A stretch of DNA of 64,000 nt from Parapedobacter defluvii. Lineage in GTDB: Bacteria > Bacteroidota > Bacteroidia > Sphingobacteriales > Sphingobacteriaceae. The notes beneath the pieces are model-generated. The model saw only the letters and a program-made list of their open reading frames with translations, was not told where the DNA came from and did not search any database. Positions within the stretch are counted from its first letter, which is position 1. Every line of letters begins with the position of its first letter. This document shows, piece after piece, positions 1 through 8,076 of this stretch. Where the stretch lies: the NCBI RefSeq assembly GCF_014642075.1, contig NZ_BMIK01000007.1:1-64000 (forward strand), read 5' to 3'. The translations under genes were made by a program, and so were the position numbers.

Positions 1-48
1 GGGAATAAGAATATCCCCGGTAAACGGACCCGATAAATATAAAAAACG

Positions 49-78
49 AAAAAAACCGTCTCGGTACTTTTGAGACGG
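49..78 (-). terminator. Rho-independent terminator of the first polysaccharide locus
   Basis: Read on the minus strand, a perfect 7-bp stem (CCGTCTC paired with GAGACGG, 9-nt loop) is followed by seven T residues. It lies 34 bases beyond the stop of the Gfo/Idh/MocA gene and so marks the likely 3' end of the long minus-strand operon. Bases 1-48 hold nothing I can assign. Confidence 0.85.
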
Positions 79-111
79 CCTCACTTTCGGTTTATGAAAT
101 ACGGAGAGAAA

Positions 112-1557
112 TCAGCTCTCCTTTATTTCCCAACCTCTGCGGTATTCCCGCTTCACGAAGCGATTCACTTCATCAAAATTGGTAACTTTCATTGCATCGT
201 TGTCCCAAAGTAGCTTCATATTCCTTGCAGGATACTTTCCATCGATCTGCAGATCTGCTCCACGGATGGCCAGGTTCGCCATCAGCAACGCCTCGGTCAG
301 CGGACCGGAAATTTCAAAAGGAGCACTAACGGCTTTCTTTCCATAACCGGCCAAGCAAGCCTCCACCCACTGTGCATAGTGTCCTTCAGCTCCACCGGGA
401 ACACGCTCATATTTCTTGGGGACATTTAATTCCTCCATACGGGATAAAGGCAAAAGGCGGGCATTCTGTCCATACGTATCAGCCAATGCTTTCCCTTTCG
501 TACCAACAAGCAGGATGCCGTTACCGCCGTCTCCGAATACTTCGTTGGGTCCAAGCTCGTCCGGGCGTTCCGGCTGTATGCCGCCATCCATCCAGTGTAA
601 TTTAATGGGACCTGCTGTTTTCGCCGTCTTCGGGAATGTCATGACCGCGTGACTGGAAGGCGGGCAGCTTTCGGGAAAATATCCCCGCTTAAACTCATCC
701 ACATATACAGTTCCGACACTTGCCTGCACATCTTGCAAATAGGTTAACCCCAATACGCTGAAAGGAACCTCCAGCAGGTGACATCCCATGTCGCCCAGTG
801 CGCCGGTTCCATAGTCCCACCATCCCCGCCAATTAAACGGCACCAATTTATCCACATAATTCTGTTGGGGCGCAGTACCGAGCCACAGGTCCCAATCCAG
901 CTCCTGGGGAACCGGGGCGGTAGCTTTAGGCCACGCGATGCCCTGCGGCCAAACCGGCCGGTCGGTCCAGCAGTAAACGGTGTGGACATCGCCAAGCAGT
1001 CCCGCTTCTACCCATTCCCGAATGTCGCGGGGTCCATCACTGGAAGCTCCCTGGTTTCCCATCTGGGTAACAACTTTATACTTTTTCGCAGCTTTCGTCA
1101 GTAGGCGTGCTTCCCACACGTCATGCGTCAATGGCTTTTGCACATATACATGTTTACCCAATTGCATGGCTGCCAGTGCTTGGATGGCATGATTATGATC
1201 CGGCGTGGAAACGGACACCGCGTCAATATGCTTGTGCTCCTTATCCAGCATCTCCCGGTAGTCTTTGTAATATTTCGCATTCGGGAACCGCTTCACGGAA
1301 TTGGTCGCTCTACGGTCGTCCACATCACATAAGTAGGCAATTTGTGCCTTACCGCTTTGGTCGAACATGGCGATATCAGATTCCCCTTTACCGCCCACAC
1401 CGATACCGGCTACGACCAGTTTATCACTCGGTGCAATAAATCCCTTTCCTCCTAAAACATGCCGGGGAACCACCATAAATCCGGCCGCAGATGCAGCGCC
1501 CAACCGGATAAAATCCCTGCGGGATACCGCAGAACTGTTTGTGCTTTTTTCGTTCAT
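112..1557 (-). CDS. Gfo/Idh/MocA family oxidoreductase, Tat-exported
   Basis: A 481-residue NAD(P)-dependent sugar-type oxidoreductase. The N-terminus carries a twin-arginine signal (SRRDFIRLGAASAAG, about residues 12-26), so it is probably exported folded with its cofactor. A Rossmann glycine motif follows (GIGVGGKG, about 52-59). The usual E-K-P active-site motif appears as QKP (HVYVQKPL), which keeps the key lysine. The C-terminal half (GDMGCHLLEVPF) is typical of the exported Bacteroidota subgroup. Members of this family act on sugars, including glycosidase chemistry through 3-keto intermediates, but the substrate here is unknown. It is the last gene of the locus, 118 bp after a second Gfo/Idh gene, and is followed by a terminator. 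Confidence 0.9.
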   Translation of the reverse strand: MNEKSTNSSAVSRRDFIRLGAASAAGFMVVPRHVLGGKGFIAPSDKLVVAGIGVGGKGESDIAMFDQSGKAQIAYLCDVDDRRATNSVKRFPNAKYYKDYREMLDKEHKHIDAVSVSTPDHNHAIQALAAMQLGKHVYVQKPLTHDVWEARLLTKAAKKYKVVTQMGNQGASSDGPRDIREWVEAGLLGDVHTVYCWTDRPVWPQGIAWPKATAPVPQELDWDLWLGTAPQQNYVDKLVPFNWRGWWDYGTGALGDMGCHLLEVPFSVLGLTYLQDVQASVGTVYVDEFKRGYFPESCPPSSHAVMTFPKTAKTAGPIKLHWMDGGIQPERPDELGPNEVFGDGGNGILLVGTKGKALADTYGQNARLLPLSRMEELNVPKKYERVPGGAEGHYAQWVEACLAGYGKKAVSAPFEISGPLTEALLMANLAIRGADLQIDGKYPARNMKLLWDNDAMKVTNFDEVNRFVKREYRRGWEIKES

Positions 1558-1675
1558 TGAGTATGTTGCTTTTTAGTTTCTGTATTTAATGGGTAAAGTT
1601 ATATTTTCAATGCATTTATTCCCATCCTTTCACTAAAAAGTTATAAAAAGCAATCCAGATTCACAAGAATGGTAA

Positions 1676-2755
1676 TTACAAGTAGACCGGTTTACTCGTT
1701 TTCACGGATTCGTCACAGGCCAAGGCGATCTGCAGGCTGCTGATGGCATGAGCTGTCACCTCGGTCAAATTCAAATCTTCCTGAATTGCTTTCAGAAAAA
1801 AACGCTGCTCACGGTTGCACAACTCCTGATGATCCGGCTCATCCGTCAGGTCAATCCACTCGTCTGGCCTCACAAATGCGTTATGATTATCCAGATCCGC
1901 AAGGTGCAGTCGCAGTGACTCCGTTTTCGTATGGGCAGACACATTGTCTGAGTTGCCCACTCCCCCTGCATCTTTGGCTACAATGGAAAGCGATCCCTTT
2001 GGTCCGAAAACATCTTTTACAAAGAACGCTGTTTCACTCACCATCGGGCCCCACCCCGCCTCATACCACCCTACCGAACCGTCTTCAAAACGGATCTGCA
2101 GCTGGCCGTAGTTGTAGTTATCTGCTGGGATGTCATCGGTAAGTCTTGCCCCGATGGCGTTCACCTGAACCGGCTTGCTTCCCGTCATCTGGCACATCAC
2201 ATCGATATAATGCACCCCGCAGTCCACGATGGGGCTGAGACTTTTCATCAGATTACGATGCACATCCCACATCCGGCCATGGCTCTGCTGATTTAGATTC
2301 ATCCGCATCACCAAAGGCTTTCCCAGTTGCCCGCTCAATTCAACAAACCGTTGCCAGGAAGGATGGTACCGCAGGATATAACCTATCACCAGCTTCCTGC
2401 CCAACCGTTCGGCCGTAGCCGCAACACGCCTAGCCCCTTCCAGGGTATCGGCAAGCGGTTTCTCGGTAAAGACGTGGCAATCGTGCTCCATGGCCTGGAT
2501 GGCATATTCTTCATGCGTATCCGGATACGTTGATATACAGACCGCATCCGGGCGGGTTTCTGTCAACGCCGTTGCATAATCATCAAACAAGGCATAGCCA
2601 CCCCCCAGCTGTTCATTGAGTTGTTTCTTGCTGGCACCCCGGGAAACCAGTCCGCAGATTTCAAAACCATCGATTGCGTGGTAGGCCGCCGCATGAGAAG
2701 CCCCCATATTGCCACAACCTACAACCAGTACACGTACTTTTTTAGCGTGCTTCAT
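1676..2755 (-). CDS. Gfo/Idh/MocA family oxidoreductase, cytoplasmic
   Basis: A 359-residue oxidoreductase with an N-terminal Rossmann fold (VLVVGCGNMGASHA, about residues 9-22) and a canonical EKP motif (HVFTEKPLADT). No signal peptide is seen, so it should act in the cytoplasm on an imported sugar or a derivative, unlike the Tat-exported paralogue downstream. The start codon overlaps the end of the upstream MFS transporter gene by 14 bp, which indicates translational coupling and a link between import and oxidation or reduction. The exact substrate cannot be told from sequence; inositol, glucose-fructose and 3-keto-sugar activities all occur in the family. Confidence 0.88.
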   Translation of the reverse strand: MKHAKKVRVLVVGCGNMGASHAAAYHAIDGFEICGLVSRGASKKQLNEQLGGGYALFDDYATALTETRPDAVCISTYPDTHEEYAIQAMEHDCHVFTEKPLADTLEGARRVAATAERLGRKLVIGYILRYHPSWQRFVELSGQLGKPLVMRMNLNQQSHGRMWDVHRNLMKSLSPIVDCGVHYIDVMCQMTGSKPVQVNAIGARLTDDIPADNYNYGQLQIRFEDGSVGWYEAGWGPMVSETAFFVKDVFGPKGSLSIVAKDAGGVGNSDNVSAHTKTESLRLHLADLDNHNAFVRPDEWIDLTDEPDHQELCNREQRFFLKAIQEDLNLTEVTAHAISSLQIALACDESVKTSKPVYL

Positions 2756-3989
2756 TTGCGTTATCCTTATTATTACGTTTGTTGTTATTCACCTTTTCAC
2801 GTTGCTCCTCACGGAACGTGATTAAAAACACCACCAATACTGCTGCGGCTATGCCTGCCGGGATAAGCCAAACCCCTTGCCAGTCAAACTGCACACCCCC
2901 TCCTTTTGGAAGGGCAAACCGTCCGGTGACCAGCCCCGAGACATACGACCCGATCAGCATACCCACCCCATACGTTGCGAAGGTAATTAAACCCTGTGCG
3001 GCACTACGGATACGCTCGCCCGCAGCACGGTCTACATAGATCTGCCCGGTTACAAAAAAGAAATCATAGCATACCCCGTGCAACAGGATGCCCACGTACA
3101 ACATGCCCATCCGACTGTCCGCATCGCCGTAGGCAAACAGCACATAACGGATAACCCAGGCGACGATCCCTACGGCAAGCATCGCTTTGATACCAAACCG
3201 TTTAAAAGCAAGCGGTATCACCAGTAAAAACAGAAATTCCGAGAGCTGTCCCAGGGTCATCTTTCCCGCTGCATTCGTGATGCACAGGTCGTTCAGAAAC
3301 GGATTGGCAAAACTGTAATAAAAAGACAGTGGAATACAGATTGCCAGCGAGGAAAGAAAAAACACCAGAAAGGAACGCTTCCTGAACAATACCAATGCCT
3401 CCTTCCCCAGCACAGAACCTAAGCTGGCACCTTCCGTGCGGTCCGGGGGCGTATCGGGAAGTGTAAAACTCACCAGGCCGAGCACTGCAGAGGACCCCGC
3501 CGCCAAGTAAAACAGTGATGCGCTGCTTTCCATGCCCAAGTAACCCAGCAGCAGTCCGGCAACGATCCAGCCTACCGTGCCAAATACCCGGATCAGGGGG
3601 AACTCCCTGCCTCCATCCCTAAGTTGCCGAAAGGTAACGGAATTCATCAGGGCCATGGTGGGCGCATATAGCAGCGTATACAGCAGCAATAGCCACCAGA
3701 ACGGCCCATAATCGTCAGTACGCGCCAGCAATATCAATACGCCCGCACCCAGCAGGTGCAGCACGCCCAACACCCGCTGGGCCGCGAAATAACGGTCGGC
3801 CACCAACCCCACAAACACCGGCGATAGCGCCGCGGCAAGGGAAAAGTTGGCATAGGCCGATCCGACTTGCACAGCGCTTGCGCCGAACCGATCGAATAAA
3901 TAGGTTCCCAACGTAACGTACCAGGCACCCCACGTGAAAAATTCCAAGAACATGGCCAGCGAAAGCCGGAATCGCAGCGATATCGGCAT
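2742..3989 (-). CDS. MFS transporter, nucleoside/H+ symporter-like (NupG/XapB type)
   Basis: A 415-residue inner-membrane protein with about twelve hydrophobic segments. The N-terminus (FRLSLAMFLEFFTWGAWYVTLGTYL) and the segment APTMALMNSVTFRQL are characteristic of the nucleoside:H+ symporter branch of the MFS. In Bacteroidota polysaccharide loci such proteins are often misnamed nucleoside permeases and probably carry sugars or sugar derivatives. It is 9 bp from the quinoprotein gene upstream and overlaps the Gfo/Idh gene downstream. A charged Asn/Lys-rich tail (about residues 400-415) ends the protein. It is likely the importer for a product made in the periplasm by the upstream enzymes. 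Confidence 0.87.
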   Translation of the reverse strand: MPISLRFRLSLAMFLEFFTWGAWYVTLGTYLFDRFGASAVQVGSAYANFSLAAALSPVFVGLVADRYFAAQRVLGVLHLLGAGVLILLARTDDYGPFWWLLLLYTLLYAPTMALMNSVTFRQLRDGGREFPLIRVFGTVGWIVAGLLLGYLGMESSASLFYLAAGSSAVLGLVSFTLPDTPPDRTEGASLGSVLGKEALVLFRKRSFLVFFLSSLAICIPLSFYYSFANPFLNDLCITNAAGKMTLGQLSEFLFLLVIPLAFKRFGIKAMLAVGIVAWVIRYVLFAYGDADSRMGMLYVGILLHGVCYDFFFVTGQIYVDRAAGERIRSAAQGLITFATYGVGMLIGSYVSGLVTGRFALPKGGGVQFDWQGVWLIPAGIAAAVLVVFLITFREEQREKVNNNKRNNKDNANEAR

Positions 3990-3998
3990 AACTCTCCC

Positions 3999-6668
3999 TT
4001 ACCGGTTATAGAATTTCAGCCAGTCGATGCTGAACAGTGCTTTATCTCCCGCCTCACCGTTCACAAATACGAAGTAAAGGTCATGCTTTCCCTGGCTTTC
4101 GTCCACCGATCCCACCATCTCTTTCCAGCCGCTTTCCGCACCGCTGAAATTACCCGCCGGTATCTCCAAACGGGAAACCACCGGCCCACCGATGCTGTCC
4201 AGGTGCAGCTCGACGGTACCTCCGGCACCGCTGGCCTGCGCCCGGTAGCCGATATGGCGTACATGTGCCAGGTCAACCCCGCGGAATAAAATGTAACTGC
4301 CGTTGCGGATTCCGTACACATACGACATAAAGGCTGTGGTAACCGTCGCAATGCTTACATTACCCGCATCAAAATCCTCGGCCTGCACCAGCGGGTTGCG
4401 CAGCAGGATGTGGTCATGTCCGTTCAAGGGCGGGATCCCGTTGGCACCCTGATCCGTATAGCGGGCACTGAGCAGGTATACACCGTCCGTATCCCCGTCG
4501 CGATGTGCATCGAGTAGCAGGCGTCCCTCCGGCGGCAGCTTTTGCCGCTGTTGTCCCAGCGACAAGATGTAGCGCACCATTTCCCGTGCGTCTCCTTCCG
4601 CCAATTCCGGATGCGGGGACATCGCACGCTCGCCCCAGTTGCCGCTGCCTCCCTTGATGATTTTATCGATCAACAGGTTTTCAACCCCTGGTTTCCCTGC
4701 ATACCGGACAGCCACTGCCTGATACGTAGGGCCTACGGATTCTTTATCAATGGAATGACAGGATTTACAGTCAAGGTCGGCAATCAGTTGCTGTCCCTTC
4801 AGGTAACGTAGGCTGTTCGGATCCTGTCCACCGCTTAGCACCAACGCGGCGTCCTTGCCATGGGGTATATAGCCGAACGCAAGAGCCACATCTCCTACAG
4901 ACACGCTGTCTTCGTTATCGCTTGCTTCCACCCTATAATCCAGCGTACTGCCGTCCCAATAGAAGCTGCGGTTGGAAGTTGTACGGATATGGACTTCCGG
5001 CGGTGTATTGCCCACATAAATGCGGGTCGACGACGTTCCCTTACCGCCATGGTTATCGCTTACAGTCAGCTCCACGTCGTATATCCCCGGCTTGGTAAAT
5101 GTATGGGAGGCAGTTGCACCCTCATAATTATCCCCATCAGCAAGCCAGCTGAAGGAGAGCTTATCCCCCTCGTCATGGTCCATGGATCCGCTAGCCGACA
5201 GGGATACGGTCAACGGTGCCGCGCCGTATTGCTTGTCCACGGTGATGGAAGCAACCGGCTTACGATTACCCTCGGCATATTCGATGCGTATCAACCGGGC
5301 ATTGGTATTCTTGGAGAACCAGTTTGTACCGTACTCCAGTAGGTAAATCGCGCCGTCAGATGCAAATTGCATATCCACGGGCGCATCGAACTTCCAATGG
5401 TCCAGGAAAGGTTCCATCTCTTTGAAGTTCCCGGCTTCATCAAAGCTGACCGCCATGATCCATCCCCTGATCCATTCATAGATAAAAAGCTTCCCGTCGT
5501 AATAATCGGAAAGTTTATACGGTGCGTTCTTGAAATGTTTGCTGTAATAAACAGGTCCCGCCATGGCGCTGGCTCCGCCGTTGCCCACCAATGGAAAATA
5601 TTTCGAATTATTCTTTCCATACCAAATCATTGCGGGCCTGGCCGGAGGCAATTCCCGCATTCCGGTGTTATTGGGCGATTCATTCAGCGGCTTCGAAGGA
5701 TCCTTTCCGGGACCGAGTTCTCCCGTCGCGTAATCGTATTTCCCGAAGACCTCATTGTTACCCAGAAAGTAGGGCCAGCCGTAGTACCCCGGTTTCCGCA
5801 CCTGGTTGATCTCGTCGAAGCTCATCAGCTCGCCGTCCGAGGCCTTCAGCTTGGTATCCGGACCGACATCCCCGAAATACAGGTAACCTGTTTCGGCGTC
5901 GATGCTATAGCGGTAGGGATTGCGCGCACCCATCACATAGATCTCCGGCCGTGTGCCCGCTGTGCCCTTTGGAAACAGGTTCCCTTCCGGTATGGCATAT
6001 CCCCCTTCCGGCAGCGGCTTAATCCGCAGGATTTTTCCCCGCAGGTCGTTGGTATTGGCTGTAGTGGCCTGGTCGTCGGACAGTTCCCTGCCGGGGCGTT
6101 CGTCCACCGGCGTGTAACCATTTGTCTCTTCCGCGTTGGTGTTATCGCCCGTAGAGAGATAGAGGTTGCCAGCCTTGTCAAACTTGAGGTACCCCGCCGA
6201 ATGGCAGCAGTAGATACGCTGTGTCGGAATTTCAAGGATGATGGTTTCTGTCGACCGCAGTAGGCTGTCGTTGCGGAATTCCATCCGCGACAGCCTGCTT
6301 ACCGCCTTCTCGCCCGCCACTGCATAATAGAAATACAGCCAGTGGTTCTTCTCGTAATCCGGATCGGCAACGACTCCTAGCAACCCGTCTTCGATGCCGC
6401 TGAACACCTCGAAATTAGCCACTGCACGGAGCTCCTTCGTAGCGTCTTTGTACAGCCGCACCCCGCCCTTGCGCTCCACAAACAGCACATCGTTGCCCGG
6501 AAGGATCACCATCTCCATCGGCTCATCGAGCCCCTCTGCAAGTACCGTGCGGGTGTAATGGCTGCTGTCGGGTTTCACGGATCTGTTATCACCCGATCCA
6601 TGATTACACGAGGCGAATATCCCTAAAAGCAAGCACGATGAAATAACGGCTTTTATATACCAATTCAT
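3999..6668 (-). CDS. PQQ-type sugar dehydrogenase / PKD / cytochrome c / CBM6 lipoprotein
   Basis: An 889-residue lipoprotein (SSCLLLGIFASC before the acylated Cys). Domains in order are a soluble quinoprotein glucose/sorbosone dehydrogenase-like beta-propeller (about 40-455), a PKD domain (about 469-559), a class I cytochrome c with CKSCH (about 631-635), and a C-terminal CBM6-like domain (about 760-889, VQAEDFDAG ... FSIDWLKFYNR). This should bind a glycan, oxidise a sugar and pass electrons to the attached haem. I chose the ATG at 6668 because it starts the lipoprotein signal. A GTG/ATG-type start 24 bases upstream would overlap the SGNH gene. The four-domain chain occurs in Bacteroidota, but its substrate is not established. 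Confidence 0.85.
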   Translation of the reverse strand: MNWYIKAVISSCLLLGIFASCNHGSGDNRSVKPDSSHYTRTVLAEGLDEPMEMVILPGNDVLFVERKGGVRLYKDATKELRAVANFEVFSGIEDGLLGVVADPDYEKNHWLYFYYAVAGEKAVSRLSRMEFRNDSLLRSTETIILEIPTQRIYCCHSAGYLKFDKAGNLYLSTGDNTNAEETNGYTPVDERPGRELSDDQATTANTNDLRGKILRIKPLPEGGYAIPEGNLFPKGTAGTRPEIYVMGARNPYRYSIDAETGYLYFGDVGPDTKLKASDGELMSFDEINQVRKPGYYGWPYFLGNNEVFGKYDYATGELGPGKDPSKPLNESPNNTGMRELPPARPAMIWYGKNNSKYFPLVGNGGASAMAGPVYYSKHFKNAPYKLSDYYDGKLFIYEWIRGWIMAVSFDEAGNFKEMEPFLDHWKFDAPVDMQFASDGAIYLLEYGTNWFSKNTNARLIRIEYAEGNRKPVASITVDKQYGAAPLTVSLSASGSMDHDEGDKLSFSWLADGDNYEGATASHTFTKPGIYDVELTVSDNHGGKGTSSTRIYVGNTPPEVHIRTTSNRSFYWDGSTLDYRVEASDNEDSVSVGDVALAFGYIPHGKDAALVLSGGQDPNSLRYLKGQQLIADLDCKSCHSIDKESVGPTYQAVAVRYAGKPGVENLLIDKIIKGGSGNWGERAMSPHPELAEGDAREMVRYILSLGQQRQKLPPEGRLLLDAHRDGDTDGVYLLSARYTDQGANGIPPLNGHDHILLRNPLVQAEDFDAGNVSIATVTTAFMSYVYGIRNGSYILFRGVDLAHVRHIGYRAQASGAGGTVELHLDSIGGPVVSRLEIPAGNFSGAESGWKEMVGSVDESQGKHDLYFVFVNGEAGDKALFSIDWLKFYNR

Positions 6669-6669
6669 A

Positions 6670-8061
6670 CTAATTTCCCGATCGCCTGACACAGATGAGA
6701 TGCGTCTTCGGTTTATTGATCTCGTAAATTTTCGAGATCAGTATATCCACCTGATCCTGATAGGCTTCCCTCACCTCCCGGTGCATGAGCAATGCATATT
6801 GATTCCGCCTTCCGGTCAGCCATTTATCATGGGGAATCGCCGCGTTCAATGCCTCCATAGCAACCTTGTCATCCGCATACAGCAAACCTCTCTTTTCGAA
6901 AAAATAATATTGGATCCACGTATAATCCCTTAATTCCCGTTCAATCCGCCACCTTCTCTCGTTGAGATGCATGATAGCCAGGGCCTGTTGATACTGCGGT
7001 GTCCACGGTATCTCGGCCAGATTAATCCCTTCTTCCAGCTCTTTGCGGGTCCACGAACCAATCCGTACACTGTCGATCAACACTTCGTAAATACCTTCAT
7101 CCAACCCTTTCACTTTCAACGCTTCGTTATTCATCTCTTTCATGAATGGAACGATCCTCAACGCATCGGATTGCCTCGCATTGTATTCACCGTTTAGGGG
7201 TATCGTGTCAATGGGGTATGGCAATGAATTGGCAAGATATGCAAATGTCAGTTGATGTGCATCGCGCGTGATGTTCGAAATGGAGCAGTTTTGCTGAGCC
7301 GATGCCCTTGCTTTGCGGGCATCGATCTCGACCTGGGCAACCGGCTGATTGGCCAAACCCTGTGCCTTTAAAAACAGGTATGCCATGACCATGTGCCCGT
7401 CATTGTCGGGGTGTATGCGGTCGAAGCCCGACAAACTGAATGCCGGATCGATGCGCTGGAACTTTCTGTTCAAATCAGTCATGGGCTCATTGAAATCAAA
7501 GAACCCCCAACCGTTGTCCCGGGCTGACTGCCGTTGATAGTCGACAATCTTTTGCATGGCGCTGTGCTTCCCCACAAAAGGCTCTGTCTCCCTCACAGAC
7601 GTCTCATCGTAGGGTGTGCTACCCAACAGCGAAACCTCAACATCCGGCAGGGCCTGCAGCCGCCGTTCCATTTGCTGATAGTTGCGATCGGATTCCGCCA
7701 CTATTTTTTCTCCAAAAACACCGGGATCTTCCGTAAGGTACTCGCTATAACCCGAATCGTTCATTCCGAATATGAGGAACAGCTTGGTTGGCTTTCTGGC
7801 CAAAACGTCAGCGTCAAGCCGCTTCTCCATCTCCACAACCCGGTCTCCGCCTATGCCGCCGTTATAAATGGTTACTGCCCTATCGGGGAACCGCGTCATA
7901 TAATACAACCAGATAAATGAGTGATAGCGCCCTCCGTCGGTTATGCTATTGCCCAAAAAAGCGACTCGGTCTCCATCCGAAAACGGAGAAAGCGATTGCC
8001 CCAACGCCGAAAACGCTACAAGAGAAAGAAATAGTAGTCCGATTCCTGTTCTTCTAATCAT
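6670..8061 (-). CDS. Secreted SGNH/GDSL-family hydrolase (probable carbohydrate esterase)
   Basis: A 463-residue exported protein with a Sec signal (IGLLFLSLVAFSALGQ). The SGNH blocks are clear: block I GNSITDGG, block II GGIGGD, block III GMNDSG, and block V DRIHPDNDGH with the Asp-x-x-His dyad. The catalytic domain takes roughly residues 25-235. The remaining 230 residues contain no domain I recognise. Within a polysaccharide locus the likely job is removing acetyl or similar esters from the glycan, directly after the GH78 gene (16 bp) and before the quinoprotein gene (1 bp). The substrate is inferred from context only. Confidence 0.85.
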   Translation of the reverse strand: MIRRTGIGLLFLSLVAFSALGQSLSPFSDGDRVAFLGNSITDGGRYHSFIWLYYMTRFPDRAVTIYNGGIGGDRVVEMEKRLDADVLARKPTKLFLIFGMNDSGYSEYLTEDPGVFGEKIVAESDRNYQQMERRLQALPDVEVSLLGSTPYDETSVRETEPFVGKHSAMQKIVDYQRQSARDNGWGFFDFNEPMTDLNRKFQRIDPAFSLSGFDRIHPDNDGHMVMAYLFLKAQGLANQPVAQVEIDARKARASAQQNCSISNITRDAHQLTFAYLANSLPYPIDTIPLNGEYNARQSDALRIVPFMKEMNNEALKVKGLDEGIYEVLIDSVRIGSWTRKELEEGINLAEIPWTPQYQQALAIMHLNERRWRIERELRDYTWIQYYFFEKRGLLYADDKVAMEALNAAIPHDKWLTGRRNQYALLMHREVREAYQDQVDILISKIYEINKPKTHLICVRRSGN

Positions 8062-8076
8062 ACGGTATCCAATTGA

